Position numbers and translations under genes: made by a program
Assembly: GCA_037445225.1 (NCBI GenBank)
Contig: JBBIKW010000006.1
Span: forward strand, 115,118 to 179,117
DNA length: 64,000 nucleotides
Origin: M3007 sp037445225
GTDB taxonomy: Bacteria; Bacteroidota; Bacteroidia; Chitinophagales; Saprospiraceae
Reading direction: 5' to 3'
Part shown: positions 58,742 through 64,000 of the stretch, piece by piece
Layout of the letters: each line of letters starts with the position of its first letter
How positions within the stretch are numbered: position 1 is the stretch's first letter
Notes under the pieces: model-generated
The model's input: the letters and a program-made list of their open reading frames with translations, nothing else
The model's database searches: none
What the model was told of the DNA's origin: nothing

Positions 58742-59858
58742 TCACGCTACCAACACTAACCCAGACATGCACGTCATCACACCCGAGTCCGAAGCTTTTT
58801 TGCGCCGCTACTTAGACAATGCCAGCCCGACTGGTCACGAGGCCGCTGGGCAAAAGCTTTGGTTGCAGTATCTCAAACCGTACATCGATGAGTGGCAAGT
58901 CGACAACTACGGTACTGCTTATGGAATTATCAATCCCGGCACCGATTATCGGGTGGTTATTGAAGGGCATGCGGATGAGATCTCATGGTTTGTCAACTAT
59001 ATCACGGAGGACGGTTTTCTCCACGTCATTCGAAACGGCGGCAGCGACCACGTGATCGCGCCTTCCATGCGCGTTTACGTGCATTTGCGCAACGGGGAGC
59101 GCGTAGAAGGCATGTTTGGCTGGCCGGCCATCCATACGCGCACCGACAAAGATGCCAACCTGACCCCCTCCCTCGATAATATTACCATAGACGTGGGCGC
59201 CAAAGACCGCGAGGAAGTGCAAAAGATGGGCATCCATGTAGGCTGTGTAGTCACTTTTCAAGACTCGTTTACCATCGTCAACAATCGCTACTACTGTGGG
59301 CGTGCTTTAGATAACCGCATTGGCGGTTTCTGCATTGCCGAAGTGGCGCGGCTGCTCAAAGAAAACAATGTGCGGCTGCCTTACACCCTATACGTCGTCA
59401 ATTCTGTGCAGGAAGAGGTCGGTTTGCGCGGCGCCGAGATGATCGCCAACACTATAAAACCCCACGTAGCTATTGTGACCGACGTGACGCACGACACCCA
59501 TACGCCGATGATCAACATGAAAAAACACGGCGACATTCGCTGTGGCAACGGCCCTACAATTACCTATGCCCCGGCAGTCCACAACCGACTGCTCGACCTT
59601 ATCGTGCAAACGGCGGAAATCTGCGGTATTCCTTACCAACGCGAGGCGACCTCCCGCTCTACAGGTACCGACACCGACGCCTTTGCCTACTCTAACGGAG
59701 GGGTACCCTCTGCCCTCATCTCTTTGCCCCTGCGCTATATGCACACGACAGTGGAGATGGCCCACAAGGACGATGTCAACCACCTCATTCGCCTCCTGTA
59801 CGAGGTACTGCAGCGCATAGAGCGCCATCACGACTTCCGCTATTTCAATGCGCTGTAG
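58734..59858 (+). CDS. M42 family metallopeptidase
   Basis: 374 residues from ATG 58734 (ATG 58767, 363 residues, is equally reasonable). M42 aminopeptidases and endoglucanase-like glutamyl peptidases are cytosolic, dinuclear-metal and often dodecameric. Motifs: first metal ligands in VIEGHADEISWFV, the bridging Asp in CGRALDNRIGGF, catalytic Glu pair in VNSVQEEVGLRG, Asp in VTDVTHDTH, and the last His in YMHTTVEMAHKDDV. The HADE variant of the first motif is common in Bacteroidota. Coupled to pyrE by overlap and convergent with thyA (5 bp apart). Confidence 0.93.
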   Translation: MPNHATNTNPDMHVITPESEAFLRRYLDNASPTGHEAAGQKLWLQYLKPYIDEWQVDNYGTAYGIINPGTDYRVVIEGHADEISWFVNYITEDGFLHVIRNGGSDHVIAPSMRVYVHLRNGERVEGMFGWPAIHTRTDKDANLTPSLDNITIDVGAKDREEVQKMGIHVGCVVTFQDSFTIVNNRYYCGRALDNRIGGFCIAEVARLLKENNVRLPYTLYVVNSVQEEVGLRGAEMIANTIKPHVAIVTDVTHDTHTPMINMKKHGDIRCGNGPTITYAPAVHNRLLDLIVQTAEICGIPYQREATSRSTGTDTDAFAYSNGGVPSALISLPLRYMHTTVEMAHKDDVNHLIRLLYEVLQRIERHHDFRYFNAL

Positions 59859-59863
59859 CCCCT

Positions 59864-60658
59864 CTATACGGCCACTGGCGCTTTGATAGCGGGCCAAGGG
59901 TCGTAATGAAGCAGCTCGATATCGCCGTATTGGAAGGCGAAGAGATCTTTAACAGAAGGGTTGAGCCGCACCGTAGGCAACGGACGCGGTGTGCGCGACA
60001 GCTGTAGGGCCACCTGATCGAGATGGTTGATATAAAGATGCGCGTCTCCAAGGGTATGGATGAACTCTCCGGGCTTCAAGTCGCACACTTGCGCCATCAT
60101 GAGCGTCAGCAGTGCATAAGATGCTATGTTAAATGGAACTCCTAAAAACACGTCGGCACTGCGCTGATACAGCTGGCAAGAAAGGCGCCCTTGAGCGACA
60201 TAAAACTGAAACAAACAGTGGCACGGCGCCAGTGCCATATTGGGAAGATCCGCTACATTCCACGCCGACACCACGATGCGCCGACTGTCGGGGTCGGTCT
60301 TCAATAAATGAATGGCCTGAGTCATCTGGTCTACAGTGCGCCCGTCCGGACAAGGCCAAGAGCGCCACTGTTTGCCGTATATCGGGCCGAGGTTGCCTTC
60401 CGCATCGGCCCACTCGTCCCAAATCGTAACGCCGTTGTCCCGCAAATAGCCGATATGGGTATCTCCTCGAAGGAACCACAATAACTCGTGTACGACACTC
60501 TTGAAATGTATCCGCTTAGTGGTAACCAAAGGAAACCCCAAAGCTAAGTCAAAACGCATCTGATAGCCGAAGATGCTCAGCGTCCCAGTACCCGTACGGT
60601 CGCTTTTACGAACGCCGTGGTGTAGAATATGCCGCAACAGGTCGTGATAAACGTCCAT
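59864..60658 (-). CDS. thyA: Thymidylate synthase
   Basis: 264 residues, exactly the family size. It methylates dUMP to dTMP using methylenetetrahydrofolate. The nucleophilic Cys lies in MALAPCHCLFQFYV, the dUMP-phosphate Arg in DSRRIVVSAWNVADL, and LWFLRGDTHIGYL and FNIASYALLTLMMAQ are conserved. The normal PPCHC reads APCHC here, a minor change. ATG 60658 is 6 nt after the glutamate-cysteine-ligase/CBS stop, so both are on one transcript. Confidence 0.97.
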   Translation of the reverse strand: MDVYHDLLRHILHHGVRKSDRTGTGTLSIFGYQMRFDLALGFPLVTTKRIHFKSVVHELLWFLRGDTHIGYLRDNGVTIWDEWADAEGNLGPIYGKQWRSWPCPDGRTVDQMTQAIHLLKTDPDSRRIVVSAWNVADLPNMALAPCHCLFQFYVAQGRLSCQLYQRSADVFLGVPFNIASYALLTLMMAQVCDLKPGEFIHTLGDAHLYINHLDQVALQLSRTPRPLPTVRLNPSVKDLFAFQYGDIELLHYDPWPAIKAPVAV

Positions 60659-60664
60659 ACCGGT

Positions 60665-62587
60665 TTATTTATCTAAGCGCTCCATAAGCCGCGCCGTAAT
60701 CCGCAGAAAATCCATTTCGGTGATGATGCCGACGAGTTCCTTTCCTTTGACGACCGGCAAGCAGCCGATGCGATTTTGCTGCATGATCCTCATCGCCTCT
60801 AAGATGGTCGTTTCGGGCGAGACAGTGATAGGCTTTTCTACCATGATTTCTTTAGCGGTCGTCAACTCACTGTCTTTCAATCGCCTGCGCCGGGCGAAGT
60901 GGCGCAGCAGCATGCGCGAAGAGACCAGGCCCACGAGTTCCCCTTTGGAGTTTTCGACCGGCATGTAGCGGATGCGGCGCCAGTTCATGATTTCAGCCAC
61001 TAATTCAATAAGGTCATCGCGCTGCACTGTGAATAGGTCGGTGGCCATAAACTCTTCCACCTTTAGCCGAGCGGGGTGCCAATCCAGCAAGTCGTCGGCA
61101 CTGGTTTCTTTCCAGGTGTGCACGGGCTGATTTTGCCGTTGGTTTTTGATCATGGCAGCGGTGAGGCAAGATACGGCCTCGTCGTTGGTAACCTGATTTT
61201 TTAACGCTGTGTAGGAGCGCAGTGCCCAGCGCGCTCCGGTCTTGTGTGCCTTCGCTCGGGCCTCAATGATGCCCAAGTATTTGCTGATGTCGCTGCTGCT
61301 TACCTTGCGGTGTTTCAGCCCTTCTTTGGCTAAAGGCAAAAGCTCTTTTAGGATCAGCTCTGGCGCGTGAATTTTTCGGTCGCCTATCCAGTTGAAGGTA
61401 CTATCGATGCCGAATTTGGCCGCCTTAATAAAGTTGTCGCGCACATCGTCGAACGACAACTCGCGTGTGATGTCGGGGTAGTGCAAACTGAGGCCAACCA
61501 TTGCTCCCAGCCAAAAAGCTGCGTTGGCTGTAGAGTCTACCACGGTGGGGCCGGCCGGCATGACGCGGTTTTCGATGCGCAGGTGCGGTTTTCCGTTGGC
61601 CGATATGCCGTAACAGGGGCGATTCCATCGGTATACGGTGGAGTTGTGGATTTGCAGCGCGCGCAGCTTGGGCACTTTGCCCTCTTGCAGCATCTGCAGC
61701 GAGTCCTCTTCAATTTTGCCCGTCAACAGTACGCGAAAGCGGCTGATATCTTCTTTATATATCTCGGTAATATCACCTGTGAGCCATCCCGAGCCAAAGT
61801 TAACCCGAGGCAGGCGCTCGCGCATGTGATCCGAAGTAGTGCGCGTGTCTAAACTCTGCTGGAACAGAGCAATACGCGACTCTGCCCACAGGCGCCGGCC
61901 GAAGACTAAAGGCGAATTGGCCGCTATAGCTACTGTCGGACCGGCTAAAGTCTGTGCAATGTTGTACATGCGGACAAAGTCCTGAGGCGCTACCTGTAGA
62001 TGTACCTGAAAACTAGTATTACAAGCCTCCAACAGAGGTGACTCGTGCTTGACCAGCAGTTCATCTACCCCCTCAATTCGAAGCTCGAAGGCAGTGCCCA
62101 ACAGATTCTTCTGAATAGCCGCCATCAAAGCATAGTAGCGGTCTACCGGCGTGAGGTTGTGCATCTCCAAATCGTGCTTGCGCAGCGTAGGCAAGATGCC
62201 GCACAGCACAATCGAGGCGTCAAACGCCTCGAGTACTTCTTGAATGCGCGCCAAATAACTTAGGTTCTCCTCCTCCAATTGACGCAAACAGTCCCCGGTA
62301 AACTCTCGCGGCGATAGATTGGTTTCTAGGTTAAACCTCGCCAATTCTGTAACACACCAGGGTGCATCAGTTAAGCGCGCTAATACTTCTGTGTTGATGG
62401 TCGCCGGCTTATACGTCTTGTTGTGCACTAAGCACATTTCCTGTTCTGCGCCAATGCGCACGACGTCGTCCTCAAACCAACCCTGCTCTAACATGTATTC
62501 GAACGCCTGAACATCGTCTAACAGTCGCCGAACAAAGAGCAGCATCTCTGTCTGACTTTCTGCTGTGCTAACCCGTTGGAAGCCCAT
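60665..62587 (-). CDS. Glutamate-cysteine ligase-like protein fused to a CBS pair
   Basis: 640 residues. The N-terminal ~420 residues are of the GCS2/COG2170 type (IGAEQEMCLVHNKTYKP, NLETNLSPREFTGD, TSFQVHLQVAPQDFVRMYN, HLRIENRVMPAGPTVVDSTANAAFWLGAM). The C-terminal part (about 510-640) holds two CBS motifs (FMATDLFTVQRDDLIELVAEIM, IMVEKPITVSPETTILEAMRIM) that usually bind adenosyl ligands and regulate the enzyme. The expected reaction ligates glutamate to cysteine or a similar amine; adenylate sensing is inference. The combination is known in Bacteroidota, as far as I recall, with little study. It is transcribed with thyA. Confidence 0.87.
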   Translation of the reverse strand: MGFQRVSTAESQTEMLLFVRRLLDDVQAFEYMLEQGWFEDDVVRIGAEQEMCLVHNKTYKPATINTEVLARLTDAPWCVTELARFNLETNLSPREFTGDCLRQLEEENLSYLARIQEVLEAFDASIVLCGILPTLRKHDLEMHNLTPVDRYYALMAAIQKNLLGTAFELRIEGVDELLVKHESPLLEACNTSFQVHLQVAPQDFVRMYNIAQTLAGPTVAIAANSPLVFGRRLWAESRIALFQQSLDTRTTSDHMRERLPRVNFGSGWLTGDITEIYKEDISRFRVLLTGKIEEDSLQMLQEGKVPKLRALQIHNSTVYRWNRPCYGISANGKPHLRIENRVMPAGPTVVDSTANAAFWLGAMVGLSLHYPDITRELSFDDVRDNFIKAAKFGIDSTFNWIGDRKIHAPELILKELLPLAKEGLKHRKVSSSDISKYLGIIEARAKAHKTGARWALRSYTALKNQVTNDEAVSCLTAAMIKNQRQNQPVHTWKETSADDLLDWHPARLKVEEFMATDLFTVQRDDLIELVAEIMNWRRIRYMPVENSKGELVGLVSSRMLLRHFARRRRLKDSELTTAKEIMVEKPITVSPETTILEAMRIMQQNRIGCLPVVKGKELVGIITEMDFLRITARLMERLDK

Positions 62588-62813
62588 GAACCTTTTTCGT
62601 TTTTTAACTCATGCAAACATCTAAAAACTGCGCCATCTTCTTACCCTTTTGCCGAAGACTTTTTTCTGAGCAGAGATGCCAGCATCCACTCCTCGTATAA
62701 CTCTCCGAAGAGGGTCAAGACTCCAAAGAGACGTAGCCACAATTGTCGACTGATCTGTGGAAATGTGCTAAATTTTTATAAAAATAAAAAACAGCTTTTC
62801 TATTTTTAAACAG
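62588..62813. other. Divergent intergenic region upstream of the leader
   Basis: AT-rich, holding no convincing gene. A 77-residue plus-strand frame here has no conserved look and overlaps the GCS-CBS start, so I leave it out. It ends at the TATCTTTG element of the last gene. Confidence 0.4.
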
Positions 62814-62821
62814 TATCTTTG
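62814..62821 (+). promoter_or_regulatory. Bacteroidota-type promoter, -7 TATCTTTG
   Basis: Exact TAnnTTTG preceded by a very AT-rich 50 bp. It is the only candidate for the YfiT/BstA-like gene and implies a leader of about 210 nt. Confidence 0.5.
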
Positions 62822-63040
62822 CCCTTGCACTTGGCAAAAGGTAGAGTGCCTATGCCGTCGTGCGAATAGTGTTGGATTGCGATAGTTTTAGGTATCTTGA
62901 CTCTCCATATTGCCCGGAATCCAGTACTTTTAGAAGGGAAAAGGGCAATTAAAGCGAGAAAATTGCTTCAGCCTATTGTAAAGGAATGAAAACACCACCT
63001 GCAGAGTTCCTCTCTTTGAGGAATTTCCTCTCCTGAGGGC
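62822..63040 (+). other. Long leader with tandem hairpins before the last gene
   Basis: Contains TTCCTC (63007-63012) pairing with GAGGAA (63018-63023), then TTCCTC (63025-63030) pairing with GAGG (63035-63038), which abuts ATG 63041. The second stem would hide the only Shine-Dalgarno-like bases. No other gene was seen in this 219-bp stretch. Confidence 0.4.
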
Positions 63041-64000
63041 ATGAAAGCTATAATAAAAGCACTGAAACGATTTTTAGGTGTCTCGAGGCATACCTCAGAG
63101 AAAAGCGACCTCCCATTTCGCCCAAAAGCGACGGACGATTATTATCTTTCATCAGATGTCACCTCTTCAGAAATAGCGGATATGAGGAAAATGGACAAGC
63201 TGCGTTATCCCATAGGCAGTTTCGAGTTTGGGAAAACCTATTCGCCAGCACAGACACGAGAACACATTCAGGTGATTGAACGCCTACCGAGCGAATTAAA
63301 GAAAATCCTGAGAAAGATAGGGCGCAGTCATTTTGACCTTTCTTATCGCCCAGGAGGGTGGACGGCCCGGCAAATAGTGCATCATCTGGCAGATGCCCAC
63401 ATGAATGCATTTATTCGTATGAAAATGGCCTTGACAGAGCCCACACCCGTTATAAAACCCTATGAACAAGACCTGTGGGCGCAAACGGCCGATGTTGTAG
63501 AAATGCCTGTGAAAGTGTCGGTTCGGCTGTTGAGCGCCCTACACAAGCGTTGGGTGGCATTGCTCGAGTCGCTCTCTGAAGAAGATCTAGAAAAAGGTTA
63601 CTTTCATCCAGAACGCAATGCTATCGTCCTATTGCCGGAAGCCATTGCACTCTGCGCTTGGCATAGCCAACACCATTTGGCCCATTTGAGTATTATCGCT
63701 CAAAAAGCGGCAGATGAAAAAGCCGCTAAACAACCCAAAAAAGATAATAAAAAACTTATGAGCTCTATGAAAACCCTTTCTCCCGCCTCCGAGAGCGAAA
63801 AAGCTCGTCTATCCTCGTCGACAAAGCAAGCAGTAGGGAGCGTTAGCCAGCAGTCTAATGATGTGGAGGAGCGGCCCAAGATGACTCGTGCGGAGGCGAT
63901 AGCGAAGGCGCGGGCTGCGCGGTTGGCGAAGTTGGCCGAGCAGCGCCGGAAGGCTGGCGGTGAGGAGGAGGTGAAGCCGAAGATGACTCGTGCGGAGGCG
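63041..64000 (+). CDS. YfiT/BstA-like DinB protein with repeat tail (3'-partial)
   Basis: At least 320 residues, open at the right edge. The core (about residues 50-225) is close to YfiT/BstA: LRYPIGSFEFGKTYSPAQTR, YRPGGWTARQIVHHLADAHM, LTEPTPVIKPYEQDLWAQ, SVRLLSALHKRWVALLESL and WHSQHHLAHL, with the His residues of the metal site. Bacillithiol S-transferases of this type conjugate thiols to toxic electrophiles. Two additions are odd: ~48 extra N-terminal residues, and a C-terminal tail of 34-residue Ala/Lys/Arg-rich units (KMTRAEAIAKARAARLAKLA), the next unit beginning at the edge. The tail is G+C-richer than the core and resembles a coiled coil. The role of the tail is unknown. Confidence 0.83.
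   Translation, partial: MKAIIKALKRFLGVSRHTSEKSDLPFRPKATDDYYLSSDVTSSEIADMRKMDKLRYPIGSFEFGKTYSPAQTREHIQVIERLPSELKKILRKIGRSHFDLSYRPGGWTARQIVHHLADAHMNAFIRMKMALTEPTPVIKPYEQDLWAQTADVVEMPVKVSVRLLSALHKRWVALLESLSEEDLEKGYFHPERNAIVLLPEAIALCAWHSQHHLAHLSIIAQKAADEKAAKQPKKDNKKLMSSMKTLSPASESEKARLSSSTKQAVGSVSQQSNDVEERPKMTRAEAIAKARAARLAKLAEQRRKAGGEEEVKPKMTRAEA

Noticed and set aside
62576..62809. 77-residue plus-strand frame upstream of the last promoter
   Set aside because: Overlaps the GCS-CBS start and has no recognisable or compositional sign of coding.
62852..62869. Five-codon leader peptide MPSCE in the leader of the last gene
   Set aside because: Too short to judge and lacking any regulatory codon pattern.
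1..64000. tRNA, rRNA, insertion sequences, prophage and CRISPR arrays
   Set aside because: I looked for cloverleaf T-loop patterns, transposase motifs and regular short repeats and found none convincing; this was by eye.

Overview
The window looks like a G+C-rich member of the Bacteroidota, most likely a Saprospiria- or Chitinophagia-like lineage; the placement below phylum is inference. Evidence: several type IX secretion system (T9SS) proteins (PorZ, a PorP/SprF protein, a PorE-like OmpA protein), many proteins ending in T9SS-type sorting domains, SprB-repeat and HYR-like adhesins, a bactofilin, a DUF4199 protein, and repeated promoter elements of the Bacteroidota -7 type TAnnTTTG just upstream of genes. 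No rRNA, tRNA, CRISPR array, phage or transposase was seen. Several genes show apparent frameshifts (ricT tail, first NlpC/P60 gene, beta-helix gene), which suggests draft-assembly indels, true decay, or in one case possibly programmed slippage.

Layout. 1-2641: right end of a surface-polysaccharide-like cluster (ATP-grasp protein, GT4 glycosyltransferase), then a low-molecular-weight phosphatase. 2710-8294: mostly housekeeping genes on the minus strand (lpdA, ricT, holB, glutathione peroxidase, Nfu, one unknown). 8321-9527: tandem NlpC/P60 peptidase genes. 9794-15284: a probable minus-strand unit of a membrane-anchored propeller protein, porZ and recX. 15285-15894: a repeat-rich gap with two ~98-bp direct repeats around three small palindromes. 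15895-22312: PorE-like OmpA protein, gabD, a secreted LamG protein, polyphosphate glucokinase and a lipoprotein. 22389-26304: membrane pyrophosphatase, then the overlapping set bactofilin-atpZ-atpI-like-DinB. 26508-29653: PorP/SprF protein, and tgt with a metallo-hydrolase.

29948-35467 is a giant T9SS-exported adhesin (about 1,839 aa), followed by a gap carrying two more copies of the palindrome. 35749-41449 holds lgt, a polytopic membrane protein and a 1,197-aa SprB-repeat adhesin whose stop overlaps the membrane-protein start. 41613-50227: dcd, CoA-binding protein, ugd, fumC, ade, an ABC ATPase, a cytidylate-kinase-like protein and nhaC. 50468-55997: a frameshifted beta-helix T9SS cargo gene, an S41-like protein without the catalytic serine, a double-OmpA protein, DUF4199 and a P-loop kinase-like protein. 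55988-62587: ABC-2 permease, NUDIX, pyrE, M42 peptidase, thyA and a glutamate-cysteine-ligase/CBS fusion. The last gene (63041 to the edge) is a YfiT/BstA-like DinB protein with an added 34-residue-repeat tail and runs off the window.

How the genes work together: the strongest theme is export and display of large surface proteins. Lgt and the lipoproteins, PorZ, PorE-like and PorP/SprF form machinery, and the LamG, HYR/dockerin, SprB-repeat and beta-helix proteins are likely cargo. No wholly new defence or mobile system is evident. The most unusual items are the palindrome family with compensatory stem changes, the ricT A10 slippery site, the OmpA-linker-OmpA protein and the repeat-tailed BstA-like protein.
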